From an uncultured Allomuricauda sp. (GTDB lineage Bacteria > Bacteroidota > Bacteroidia > Flavobacteriales > Flavobacteriaceae), in NCBI RefSeq assembly GCF_947258355.1, contig NZ_CAMYIC010000055.1, positions 1-64,000 on the forward strand: a stretch of DNA of 64,000 nucleotides, written 5' to 3'. The translations under genes and the position numbers were made by a program. Positions 6,196 to 15,179 of the stretch are shown one piece after another. Positions within the stretch are counted from its first letter, which is position 1, and each line of letters opens with the position of its first letter. The notes below the pieces were generated by a model. The model was given only the letters and a program-made list of their open reading frames with translations. It was not told where the DNA came from and searched no databases.

Positions 6196-7311
6196 TTACA
6201 AGTCATCGAATGGATTGCTGATGTTTTTAATGCTGTTCTCCGTAACATGCGTGTAGATCATTGTGGTTTTTGGACTACTATGCCCTAAAAGTTCCTGTAT
6301 ATACCTAATATCCGTCCCATTCTCCAATAAATGTGTGGCAAAACTATGCCGAAGCGTGTGTAAGGTCACTTTTTTTCGAATCCCAGATTTTGCAACCGCG
6401 TTTTTTAGTACCCATTGCGCACTACTTGCGCTGTACGTTGGGGATTTTTGCCCTTCGAACAAATAATCCTTGGGCTTATACTGCTTATAATAGCTCCGGA
6501 GAGTTTCCAAAAAACTGTGCGACAAAAGGGTATACCTGTCCTTTTTTCCTTTTGCGCTCTTAACATGTATCAACATTCGTTTACTATCAATATCATCAAC
6601 CTTTAGGTTGATGGCCTCCCCAATACGCAAACCGCCCGAATACACCAGGCTCAATAGTGTTTTGTGCTTTAGGTTAAGGGTTTCATCTATGAGCAACCGT
6701 ATCTCTTCCTTGCTCAAAACCACCGGAAGCTTTTTCTCCTTCTTGGGCCTGATCAAATCCAACATACCAATGTCCAGGTTCTTGAACAGAAAGTATTTCT
6801 TAATACCATTGATGCATTGGTTTTGATAAGAGATCGATTTGCCCTCGCTTACAATGAACTCATAATTAAAGGATTCTACCAAGCGCCTTGTATATTCTTT
6901 CGATTTCTTGCTAATACAGTATCTAACAAAAAAACGGGTTACCTCCACATAGGTGTTAACCGTATGGGTACTCAATCTTTTTTCTTCCAACCACCGGCGG
7001 TAGCGCATGAGCTCTTTTTCGTGATACATGTCGATCGGGGGCAAAACAAGGCGTTTTTTCCTTACAGGAGGGTCAAACGACCTTTGTACCACATCCGAAT
7101 AGTCCACATAATAGTTGAGTTTTCGCAAATGATGGAATACACGACTTAAATTAACAGAGGAGTTTGTTATAAATAATCTGTCATCGGAGCTGTTTCCTTT
7201 TATGCCCGGCAAGGCAATAAGATGACGTTTCACCAAGGGGTCGGAATCAAATAGGATTTCGATGATTTCTTCCCCGTTCTGTGCTCCCAGCACCAATTTT
7301 ACGGATTTCAT
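6196..7311 (-). CDS. Tyrosine recombinase beside cassette array
   Basis: A 371-residue site-specific integrase. Residues 1-90 form an extra N-terminal domain with no catalytic motif, residues about 95-185 the SAM-like core-binding domain and 195-365 the catalytic domain. The expected residues are present: R229 in GGLRIGE, K254 nearby in AKGKKDR, H318 and R321 in HTLRHSFATHLL, H344 in LLGHSS and the nucleophile Y353 in TMIYTHV. It is XerC/D-like. The stretch between K254 and H318 lacks the roughly 20-residue insertion that marks IntI. It reads toward the array and is closer in base composition to the core genome than to the cassettes, which suggests a resident enzyme acting on foreign cassettes. 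Its action on these sites is inferred from position only. Confidence 0.9.
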   Translation of the reverse strand: MKSVKLVLGAQNGEEIIEILFDSDPLVKRHLIALPGIKGNSSDDRLFITNSSVNLSRVFHHLRKLNYYVDYSDVVQRSFDPPVRKKRLVLPPIDMYHEKELMRYRRWLEEKRLSTHTVNTYVEVTRFFVRYCISKKSKEYTRRLVESFNYEFIVSEGKSISYQNQCINGIKKYFLFKNLDIGMLDLIRPKKEKKLPVVLSKEEIRLLIDETLNLKHKTLLSLVYSGGLRIGEAINLKVDDIDSKRMLIHVKSAKGKKDRYTLLSHSFLETLRSYYKQYKPKDYLFEGQKSPTYSASSAQWVLKNAVAKSGIRKKVTLHTLRHSFATHLLENGTDIRYIQELLGHSSPKTTMIYTHVTENSIKNISNPFDDL

Positions 7312-7428
7312 TCCAAGATGTTTTAATCGTTGCGGGGATGCTGCGGTATGTCAATATCGAAAGGAACCGATTCTTGAGGTCAAATTACAAAAACCAATTA
7401 TATTTCCCAGATGCTTTTTGGAAACGGA

Positions 7429-8547
7429 CTATAGATCCTTTACGTAAGTGCGCCTACGTTTGATCACCTTGGGGTCGAAGTGCTTCCACATTTGTTGTAT
7501 GGCAAGGTTATCTTCCAGTTCTGGCGTTCTAATGCAATTTACCACACCCCGTTTTTTAAAGGTATCGTGGAACTCGTTGAAAATAATGGCGGTAACTCCC
7601 TTGTTTTGGTAATTGGGATGTATGCCAATAAGGTAAAAAATAGCATCCTTGCTATGTTTACGCGCATGGAGCAAATGGAAAATACCAAAGGGGAACAATT
7701 TGCCCTTTGCTTTTTGCAAGGCTTCCGAAAAAGAGGGCATAACAATGGCAAAAGCCACTAAATTGTCGTCGGAGTCCACTACAAACTTTATGTATTCTGG
7801 GTTTATAAAGCCGATGTACTTTTTCTTAAAGTATTCCTTTTGGATATCGGTGATTTTTACAAAGGAAGAAAGCTTGGCGTATGTTTCGTTGAAAAGGTCG
7901 AACATCTTATCCACCCAGGGCATAATATCGGCACTCTTTTCAAAGTTCATCTCGCGGAGGCCATAGCGCTTTTTGATCAACAAGTTGGCCTTGGCAAACA
8001 ATTTTGGGTCGGCATTGGCGGCCAAAAACTTGCTTTCGCGATATTCCTTTTCCTTGCTAAAACCATGTTTTTCATAATGCGATTGGTAATAGGGATGGTT
8101 GTACCAGGTCACCATGGTTCCAATATGGTCAAAACCCTCCGTAAGCACACCTACCTTGTCCAAATTGGAAAAGCCTACGGGACCTTCCATGTATTCGAGC
8201 TGGTTTTCCTTTCCTATTTCCCGGACTTTGTCCAACAAGGCTTTGGACACCTCTAGATCGTCCACAAAATCGAACCAACCGAACCGCATTTTTTTAAGGC
8301 CTTGTTCCTTTACTTCCAACCAGTTGATGATGGCCGCTACGCGCCCAACGATTTTACCGTTTTTATAGGCCAAAAAGAATTTGGCTTCCGCAGTTTTAAA
8401 AACAGGGTTTTTATCCTTGTCGAACGATTCCATTTCGTCCTTGATAATAGGGGGCACCCAATACGGGGAACCCTTGTACAGCGAAAAAGGAAATTTTACA
8501 AAACGCTTTAAGTCCGATTTGGATTGAACCTGCTTAACGGTAACCAT
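7429..8547 (-). CDS. GNAT-like N-acetyltransferase family protein
   Basis: A 372-residue cytosolic protein of a type common in Bacteroidota. The N-terminal part begins with a YKGSPYWVPP motif and an ISL-type strand pattern seen in GNAT-like proteins (residues 1-70), followed by KNGKIVGRVAAI. The C-terminal half has LIGIHPNYQNKGVTAII (about 311-327), which is the acetyl-CoA binding motif A of the GNAT fold (V-x-P-x-x-x-x-x-G). Substrate is not evident. It stands alone, with the recombinase downstream and the beta-barrel gene upstream, both on the same strand. The start ATG at 8545-8547 is the only sensible one. Confidence 0.8.
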   Translation of the reverse strand: MVTVKQVQSKSDLKRFVKFPFSLYKGSPYWVPPIIKDEMESFDKDKNPVFKTAEAKFFLAYKNGKIVGRVAAIINWLEVKEQGLKKMRFGWFDFVDDLEVSKALLDKVREIGKENQLEYMEGPVGFSNLDKVGVLTEGFDHIGTMVTWYNHPYYQSHYEKHGFSKEKEYRESKFLAANADPKLFAKANLLIKKRYGLREMNFEKSADIMPWVDKMFDLFNETYAKLSSFVKITDIQKEYFKKKYIGFINPEYIKFVVDSDDNLVAFAIVMPSFSEALQKAKGKLFPFGIFHLLHARKHSKDAIFYLIGIHPNYQNKGVTAIIFNEFHDTFKKRGVVNCIRTPELEDNLAIQQMWKHFDPKVIKRRRTYVKDL

Positions 8548-8613
8548 AGTTGCAAATTAATGCCCAATATTATGAATATTACTTGCAGTAGAAAAATCAA
8601 GTTGATGCAAAAC

Positions 8614-9597
8614 TTAAAAATCTATGGTTCCGCCCCTATTTTTCTTGCGTCTTTTGGATTTGCGCTTGTTGGCGTTCTTCTTGATTTTACCGTTCATGCC
8701 CGACTGCTGCTCGTTTATGGGGATGAGTTCATCTTTATGGAAATCCAAGCGGTAAGAAAATCCGAGCACCACAAATATTCTTGATGGGTCGTTTTTAAAG
8801 CCGGACCCCAAATGAAAGTCCGCCTGAAAATTAGGATTGATCAAACGGGCCACACCCGTTCTCAAGATAATATCTGAATAACGGTCTCCGGAAATACCTT
8901 GTCCCTCAAAAAAAACGCTCCATCGAGGATCACGAAATGCATGTGTTACCGAGAGGGCATAGCGCCATTCGGGAAAATCAGTGGTGATGCGATCGTACGC
9001 AATGTTGGAAATCAACACAAATCTAGGGGAAAGTCTGCTCTGTGTCTGAATGCCCCCACGATAGGAAACTGTGGGTTCACCCGGGTAAAATGGATTGTCC
9101 CCCACAACAAAGTTGGCGCCCCCATATACGGATACGGCGGGAATCAAATTCTTCCATTGGAATAGGTTATTGGCTCTCCAACTGTATAAATTGGGCTTGC
9201 TACGTTCGGGATCTTTATATGGGTCAAAAACCAAATATTTTAAACCCACTCGGTTTCGTGAAAAATTGGTCAAGTTGCCCTCTATCCCCAAATCGGGGTA
9301 GGTGATATTTTGTGTGATGAAAGATCCTTCGGCAATCACTTCCAATTCCTCAAAAAGCAATCCGTACCTAAAGGCATAATCGGCCCCAAAAATATTGGAG
9401 TCGGAATTTAGGTCCACATTGTCCTGTTGTTCATAGAGCATTCCCACTTCGGCCTGGATCACGTTTTTACCCACCGCATATGCACTGGCCGCACGTCCTG
9501 GTCGGTTGGAATTGATCACATCGGTATATTGTGCAAAAATGAAGGTTGGGAATAGAACGAAAAGAAAAAATGACTTTTTGATCATGGAAATGTCCAT
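8614..9597 (-). CDS. Outer-membrane beta-barrel protein (MetA/transporter-like)
   Basis: A 327-residue exported protein. A signal peptide is clear: hydrophobic core FFLFVLFPTFIFA ending before QYTDVINSNRPG. The rest is alternating hydrophobic and polar strands with many aromatic residues, ending in a barrel strand around VVLGFSYRLDF, then a Lys/Arg-rich tail of about 40 residues. NRPG near the mature N terminus and the general pattern resemble the Phenol_MetA_deg/transporter family of flavobacteria. The basic tail after the barrel is unusual and may sit in the periplasm. An internal ATG at codon 5 (9583-9585) is an alternative start that keeps the signal peptide. No substrate can be assigned. 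Confidence 0.75.
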   Translation of the reverse strand: MDISMIKKSFFLFVLFPTFIFAQYTDVINSNRPGRAASAYAVGKNVIQAEVGMLYEQQDNVDLNSDSNIFGADYAFRYGLLFEELEVIAEGSFITQNITYPDLGIEGNLTNFSRNRVGLKYLVFDPYKDPERSKPNLYSWRANNLFQWKNLIPAVSVYGGANFVVGDNPFYPGEPTVSYRGGIQTQSRLSPRFVLISNIAYDRITTDFPEWRYALSVTHAFRDPRWSVFFEGQGISGDRYSDIILRTGVARLINPNFQADFHLGSGFKNDPSRIFVVLGFSYRLDFHKDELIPINEQQSGMNGKIKKNANKRKSKRRKKNRGGTIDF

Positions 9598-9685
9598 ATA
9601 ACTGGGTTTTTAATACTATTTTAAGATACGTTTGATGGGTTTACGCTACTAACAGTGTAACTTTGATTCGATAACTTAAGGTTAT

Positions 9686-9946
9686 ATGGTTTTATTACAA
9701 ACGATTTTAATCGTCATATTAGTATACTACGGGCTTAAATTCCTATTAAAATGGCTGGCCCCAAAACTCTTGAATTATGCTGTGAAAAAGACGAACGAAC
9801 GTTTTTCTCAGCAGTTCGGGAACCCCCAAGATTTTGGCAATGAACGCCATAGGGAAGGGGAGACCACCATTTCCAAAAAACCGCCCCGCAAATCCAATCC
9901 CTCAAAAAAAGTTGGAGAATACATAGATTTTGAGGAAATTGATTAA
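9686..9946 (+). CDS. DUF4834-type small membrane protein
   Basis: An 86-residue protein with one N-terminal transmembrane helix (about 4-24), an amphipathic stretch, then a polar C-terminal tail with a KKPPRK basic patch and an acidic end GEYIDFEEID. This is the pattern of the DUF4834 family found in Bacteroidota. It lies 24 bases before the ATG of the YfhO-like protein and is probably co-transcribed with it. Function unknown. Confidence 0.8.
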   Translation: MVLLQTILIVILVYYGLKFLLKWLAPKLLNYAVKKTNERFSQQFGNPQDFGNERHREGETTISKKPPRKSNPSKKVGEYIDFEEID

Positions 9947-9970
9947 TATTTGCCGAATCAAAACCTATCC

Positions 9971-12409
9971 ATGAATCTTTCTCCAAAAGCCATTATCACC
10001 CATATTTGTGTTATTGCTTTATTCATTCTTGCCTCACTGGTCTACTTTTATCCGGTTTTGCAGGGAAAAGCCATTTTTCAGTCGGACATTGCCCAATACA
10101 AGGGTATGGCCCAAGAACGTGATGCCTACAAGGATGTTACCGGCGAGGAATCCTATTGGACCAATAGCGCATTTGGCGGTATGCCCACCTATCAATTGGG
10201 GGCGAATTATCCGCATAACTACGTAAAGGAATTGGACCGTTTGATACGGTTTTTACCAAGACCTGCCGATTATCTTTTTCTGTATTTGATAGGGTTTTAC
10301 ATACTGCTTTTATGCTTAAAGGTTGATTTTAGATTAGCGGCTCTGGGAGCGGTTGCTTTTGGTTTTTCTACCTATATGATCATTATTCTCGGTGTGGGCC
10401 ACAATGCCAAGGCACACGCTTTGGGGTACATCCCCATGGTTTTGGGGGGAATTGTACTCGTTTTTCGAAAAAAATATATTCTCGGATTCATACTGACCGC
10501 ATTGGCCATGGCATTGGAAATCAGTGCCAATCACTACCAAATGACGTATTATTTTATGCTTTTGGTACTGGTGATGGGATTGGTGTACTTGATTTATGCC
10601 ATAAAAGAAAAGGAATTGAAACACTTTTTTGCTTCCGTCGGTATTTTGGTTTTGGCCGTAGTGCTGTCCATCTTCACGAATGCCACAAGTCTTATGGCCA
10701 CCAAGGAATATGCCGATTGGAGTACTCGGGGAACATCGGAATTAACAATCAACCCGGATGGAAGTGAGAAAGGGATTTCCACAGGTTTGGACAAAGAATA
10801 CATTACGCAATACAGCTACGGAATTGCAGAATCGTTGAACCTGTTTGCACCCCGATTGTTCGGAGGTTCCGGAGGTGAGGATTTGGGCAAGGATTCCAAA
10901 GCTTATGAGTATTTGACCAATCAAGGACTATCGCCCACCAAGGCCATTGAATTTTCGAGCAGTTTGCCATTATACTGGGGAGACCAACCCATTGTGGCCG
11001 CACCTGCCTACGTGGGGGCCATTGTGTTCTTTCTGTTCATGTTGGGTGTGTTTCTGGTGGATGGCAAAAAGAAGTGGTGGTTGTTATCCGGCGCCATTTT
11101 ATCTTTAATGCTCTCTTGGGGAAAAAATTTCCCCTTGCTCACCAATTTTATGATTGATTACTTCCCGTTGTACAACAAGTTCAGGGCAGTTTCTTCCATT
11201 CAAGTGGTGTTGGAGCTGTGCCTGCCCATATTGGGAATTCTGGGAATTCGGGAACTGTTAAAATCATTGGTTGACCAAAAGGAAAAACTAAAAGCCTTAA
11301 AATTGAGTTTCTTTGTTTCCGTAGGACTTGGCATTTTGATTTTCTTATTGAAAGGTTTCTTTGATTTTGAAGGTATCCGCGACGAAATGTACCGCGGCTA
11401 CTTTGGCGATGAATTGATGACCATGATCCAGCGAGATCGTGAAGCCGTTTATGTTAGCGATACCATCCGTTCCCTGATCTATGTGGCCTTGGCCGCTGCT
11501 GCACTTTGGTTCTTTATCAAAGATAAAATCAACAAAAATATATTGGTATTCGCTTTGGGTGCCCTTATCCTTTTTGATTTGGTGGGTGTGGACCTCAGAT
11601 ATGTCAATGAGGACGATTTTGTACGTCAGCGCCAGGTAAATCAGCCTTTCCAAGCCAGTCAGTTAGATCAAATGATTCAGCAAGATGATTCCATTTATCG
11701 TGTTTTTGATCCCGAGGAAGGAATCAACGGGGCACGGACGTCCTATTTTCATAAATCCATTGGAGGGTATCACGCCGCAAAGCCTAGAGCGCTACAAAAT
11801 TTGTTTGAATACCATTTGTACCAGAACAATCTTCAGGTGTTGAACATGTTGAACGTAAAATACATCATTCAACAAGATGAAGAAGGGAACAGCTATCCGG
11901 CCGTAAATCCCGATGCCAATGGCAATGCTTGGTTTGTTGACCAGCTTTTGCCAGTGTCGTCCACCAATGAGGAAATTCTGAAGTTGAAAGATTTTAACTC
12001 GAAAACACAGGCGGTGGTGAACACAAAGGAATATCCCGAACTGACCAAACTTAGGTATACAGTGGATTCCTTGGCACGAATTGATTTGGTGGAGTATCGC
12101 CCCGATTATTTAAAATACAGTTCCAACAATGCCAACGATGGTTTTGCCGTGTTCTCCGAAATGCATTATCCTTCGGGTTGGAACGCTTTTATTGATGGGG
12201 AACCACAGGAACATTACAAGGTGGATTATGCCCTACGTGGCATGAAGGTGCCTGCCGGGCAGCACGAAATCGAGTTCAAATTTGAGCCCGAAGTAGTGGA
12301 AACGGGAAGCCAGATTACCTTGGCTTCCAATATTCTCTTGGGACTGTTCATTGTCGGTGGATTGGGCTTTACCTTGTTCCGTAGAAAAAAGGAAGTATCC
12401 AATGCGTAA
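9971..12409 (+). CDS. YfhO-family multi-pass membrane protein
   Basis: An 812-residue inner-membrane protein with about a dozen hydrophobic segments and a C-terminal extracytoplasmic domain (from about 560) rich in Asn, Asp and Tyr, ending with one last transmembrane helix and a basic RRKKE tail. YfhO relatives are GT-C-like proteins linked to glycosylation of surface polymers. Motifs typical of flavobacterial members include YWTNSAFGGMPTYQ near residue 60 and YFPLYNKFRAVSS near 400. I use ATG 9971 rather than the in-frame TTG at 9950. The stop overlaps the next gene's start by 8 bases, so it is coupled to the glycosyltransferase and flippase genes, which supports a role in surface polysaccharide assembly. 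Confidence 0.85.
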   Translation: MNLSPKAIITHICVIALFILASLVYFYPVLQGKAIFQSDIAQYKGMAQERDAYKDVTGEESYWTNSAFGGMPTYQLGANYPHNYVKELDRLIRFLPRPADYLFLYLIGFYILLLCLKVDFRLAALGAVAFGFSTYMIIILGVGHNAKAHALGYIPMVLGGIVLVFRKKYILGFILTALAMALEISANHYQMTYYFMLLVLVMGLVYLIYAIKEKELKHFFASVGILVLAVVLSIFTNATSLMATKEYADWSTRGTSELTINPDGSEKGISTGLDKEYITQYSYGIAESLNLFAPRLFGGSGGEDLGKDSKAYEYLTNQGLSPTKAIEFSSSLPLYWGDQPIVAAPAYVGAIVFFLFMLGVFLVDGKKKWWLLSGAILSLMLSWGKNFPLLTNFMIDYFPLYNKFRAVSSIQVVLELCLPILGILGIRELLKSLVDQKEKLKALKLSFFVSVGLGILIFLLKGFFDFEGIRDEMYRGYFGDELMTMIQRDREAVYVSDTIRSLIYVALAAAALWFFIKDKINKNILVFALGALILFDLVGVDLRYVNEDDFVRQRQVNQPFQASQLDQMIQQDDSIYRVFDPEEGINGARTSYFHKSIGGYHAAKPRALQNLFEYHLYQNNLQVLNMLNVKYIIQQDEEGNSYPAVNPDANGNAWFVDQLLPVSSTNEEILKLKDFNSKTQAVVNTKEYPELTKLRYTVDSLARIDLVEYRPDYLKYSSNNANDGFAVFSEMHYPSGWNAFIDGEPQEHYKVDYALRGMKVPAGQHEIEFKFEPEVVETGSQITLASNILLGLFIVGGLGFTLFRRKKEVSNA

Positions 12410-13670
12410 AATCTTGGTCATAGCGTACTATTGGCCTCCTGCTGGGGGACCAGGGGTACAACGTTGGCTCAAGTTCACGAAATACCTGCCGGAGTTTGGT
12501 TTGGAACCCATCGTTTATGTTCCAGAAAACCCAAGCTATCCCTTGGTGGACGAAAAATTGGTAGCGGAAGTTCCAGCATCCATCAAAATAGTGAAGCAAC
12601 CCATAAAAGAGCCATATGCCTGGGCTTCCCTGCTCTCCAAAAAAAAGACCAAGACCATTAGTTCGGGAATTATTAAGGAGAAAGACCCTTCTTTAATAGA
12701 AAAGGTGTTGCTTTGGATTCGGGGCAATCTTTTTATCCCAGATGCGCGGAAACGTTGGGTAAGACCATCAATTCCTTATTTGGCCAAGGTTATTGCAGAT
12801 GAGGGCATTGAAACCATTATTACCACAGGACCGCCACATAGTTTGCACTTGATAGGTCTGGGCCTAAAAAAGAAATATAACATCAAATGGATTGCCGATT
12901 TTCGCGATCCTTGGACCTCCATAGGTTATCACAAGAAATTACGGTTGACGGAATATGCCAGGTTAAAGCACAAAGCTTTGGAAAAAGGCGTGCTGTTGAA
13001 GGCTGACAAAATTGTGGTGACCAGCAACACGACCAAAACTGAATTCGAGGCAATCACTCCAAAACCCATAAAGGTGATCACCAATGGTTTTGATGATGAA
13101 TTAACTCCAACAGAACTGGATGCTAAATTTACAATTTCGCATATAGGCTCCTTGTTAACGGGAAGAAACCCTTTAGGGTTTTGGCAAGCAATACAAGAAT
13201 TAATTGCAGAAAACGAAGCATTTGGAAAAGCGCTAAAAATACAATTGGCGGGCGTAGTGGGAGAGGAAGTGTTGCAATCCATTCAAGATTATGGACTGGA
13301 TAATTATGTGGAGCAATTGGGCTATCTTTCCCATGATAGCGTTTTGGAGACACAGCAAAAATCACAGTTGCTTTTATTGTTGGAGATTGATTCCGAGGAA
13401 ACCAAAGGTATTATTCCTGGAAAACTGTTTGAATATTTGAACGCGAAGCGGCCCATATTAGCGATAGGCCCACAGGGGTGGGAGGCAGGAGCCATGGTAG
13501 AGCAGCACAAAGCCGGAAATACCTGTCTGCATGATGATGTTACAGCATTAAAAAATGTACTTTTAAATGCGTTTCAACAATATGAAAATGGTACTCTGAG
13601 CTGTAACTCAGAAGGGGTAGAGCAGTACCATAGAAAGGCATTAACTGAATCTTTGGCTAAATTTATCTAA
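12402..13670 (+). CDS. Glycosyltransferase (GT4-like)
   Basis: A 422-residue cytosolic protein with the GT-B outline. The N terminus RKILVIAYYWPPAGGPGVQR has the glycine-rich loop and WPP of group 1 glycosyltransferases, the centre has IADFRDPW, and the C-terminal half contains the donor-site pattern IPGKLFEYLNAKRPILAI, with the E-x-x-x-x-x-x-E arrangement blurred. It probably transfers a sugar to a lipid-linked glycan. The start ATG at 12402 overlaps the end of the YfhO-like gene, and its stop TAA shares one base with the ATG of the flippase gene at 13670. These overlaps mark a tight three-gene operon. Confidence 0.85.
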   Translation: MRKILVIAYYWPPAGGPGVQRWLKFTKYLPEFGLEPIVYVPENPSYPLVDEKLVAEVPASIKIVKQPIKEPYAWASLLSKKKTKTISSGIIKEKDPSLIEKVLLWIRGNLFIPDARKRWVRPSIPYLAKVIADEGIETIITTGPPHSLHLIGLGLKKKYNIKWIADFRDPWTSIGYHKKLRLTEYARLKHKALEKGVLLKADKIVVTSNTTKTEFEAITPKPIKVITNGFDDELTPTELDAKFTISHIGSLLTGRNPLGFWQAIQELIAENEAFGKALKIQLAGVVGEEVLQSIQDYGLDNYVEQLGYLSHDSVLETQQKSQLLLLLEIDSEETKGIIPGKLFEYLNAKRPILAIGPQGWEAGAMVEQHKAGNTCLHDDVTALKNVLLNAFQQYENGTLSCNSEGVEQYHRKALTESLAKFI

Positions 13671-15130
13671 TGGGCGTTGTTTTAAAACAATCCATACAGA
13701 ATACCGTGGTAACGTACTTGGGGTTCTTCTTTGGGGCCATCAATACCTTGTTTCTTTATACCAAGATTCTTCCCGATGAGTATTATGGGCTGGTCACGTT
13801 TATTTTGGCATCGGGTGCCATCCTTATGCCTTTGATGGCTTTTGGTGTGCACAACACCATGGTAAAATACTATAGCAACCATCAGGAAGTGGAAAAAGAC
13901 GGTTTCTTTACGTTGATGCTATTGATTCCCTTGTTGGGGATATTGCCGGTAGCCTTGGTCGGCTTGATTTGGTACAATCCCATTGGTGACTGGGTATCGC
14001 AAGTAAATCCTATGGTAAAGGACTACTTATGGTATGTTTTTTTTGTGGGATTGGCCATGGCCTATTTCGAAGTGTTTTATTCCTGGACCAAGGTGCATTT
14101 AAAATCGGTTTTTGGCAATTTCATGAAGGAGGTGTTCGCCAGGGTAGGGGTATCCATTCTACTGATCCTTTTTTACTTTGATATGATTTCGTTGGACATT
14201 TTCTTTAAATGTCTGGTGGGGCTGTATGTGCTTCGGACCGTTATCATCAAAATTTATGCATTCACCTTGCGAATGCCCAAATTGGATTTTAAGTTTCCGC
14301 CCTTTACCAGGGAAATGCTGTCCTATTCCTTTTTGATTATTTTGGGTGGTTCTGCTGCCCTGATCTTATTGGAAATCGATAAGGTGATGCTGAACCAGTT
14401 CATCAGTATTGAGAATGTGGCCTATTATGGGGTATCGGTTTACATTGCTACGGTAATTATTGTTCCCTCCCGGGCCATGCACCAAATTACCTATCCGTTA
14501 ACAGCTGAACTTTTGAATACCCAAAATGATGTGGGACTGGACAAACTGTACAAAAAGACCTCGCTGACTTTATTTATTGCCTCGGGTATCCTGTTTGTAT
14601 TGATTATCCTAAACCTGAACGACTTGTATTTGATGCTGCCAGAGAATTATAGAAATGGGTTTACCATTGTATTCTTGATCGGATTGGCCAAAGTGATGGA
14701 TTCGCTGTTGGGTAACATTAATTCTATTTTGTACAACTCCCGATATTATAAAACGGTACTGGTTTTTGGGGTGTGTTTGGCCGCTTTGACCATTCTCCTG
14801 AATTATTTGTTGATTCCGAGGTTTGGTCTTGAGGGTGCTGCTTTCGCCAGTTTTGTTTCCATTTTCATCTTTAATCTGGTGAAGCTTATTTTTGTGAAAG
14901 TGAAGTTTGGTATTTTGCCGTTTACGTCAGCCACTTTCAAGGTATTTGCCACCCTGGTACTTTTGGCTGTATTGTTTGATTTGTTGCAATTCCAGTTTCA
15001 TCCCATTGTCAATATTGGTTTAAAGTCATTGCTCATCGTTGTCATGTACGTGGGTATTCTGTATCGTTTCAATATTTCTGAAGATGTTACGGGCTTTCTA
15101 TCCAAATGGCTTAAAAAAAATACCCCGTAG
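13670..15130 (+). CDS. Polysaccharide flippase (Wzx/MATE-like)
   Basis: A 486-residue integral membrane protein with about 14 predicted helices and very few long loops, the layout of the polysaccharide biosynthesis/MVF superfamily that flips lipid-linked oligosaccharides across the inner membrane. The N-terminal QSIQNTVVTYLGFFFGAINT is typical for flavobacterial members. It follows a glycosyltransferase with a one-base overlap, and a strong terminator hairpin begins within its last codons. The flipped glycan is not known. Confidence 0.85.
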   Translation: MGVVLKQSIQNTVVTYLGFFFGAINTLFLYTKILPDEYYGLVTFILASGAILMPLMAFGVHNTMVKYYSNHQEVEKDGFFTLMLLIPLLGILPVALVGLIWYNPIGDWVSQVNPMVKDYLWYVFFVGLAMAYFEVFYSWTKVHLKSVFGNFMKEVFARVGVSILLILFYFDMISLDIFFKCLVGLYVLRTVIIKIYAFTLRMPKLDFKFPPFTREMLSYSFLIILGGSAALILLEIDKVMLNQFISIENVAYYGVSVYIATVIIVPSRAMHQITYPLTAELLNTQNDVGLDKLYKKTSLTLFIASGILFVLIILNLNDLYLMLPENYRNGFTIVFLIGLAKVMDSLLGNINSILYNSRYYKTVLVFGVCLAALTILLNYLLIPRFGLEGAAFASFVSIFIFNLVKLIFVKVKFGILPFTSATFKVFATLVLLAVLFDLLQFQFHPIVNIGLKSLLIVVMYVGILYRFNISEDVTGFLSKWLKKNTP

Positions 15131-15153
15131 CGAATAAATTCAACTACGGGGTA
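15121..15153 (+). terminator. Terminator of the YfhO-glycosyltransferase-flippase operon
   Basis: Perfect 10 bp stem TACCCCGTAG (15121-15130) with CTACGGGGTA (15144-15153), loop of 13 bases. The left arm contains the flippase stop codon. It also lies just past the end of the convergent secreted-protein gene. No long T run follows, so it may work as a mere hairpin barrier. Confidence 0.6.
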
Positions 15154-15179
15154 AACAACTAACCAACCTAAAAAACTAT

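Noticed and set aside
6196..7311. Classical integron integrase IntI
   Set aside because: The IntI-specific insertion between the catalytic lysine and the HTLRH motif is absent, and an extra N-terminal domain is present; the call is kept at tyrosine recombinase.
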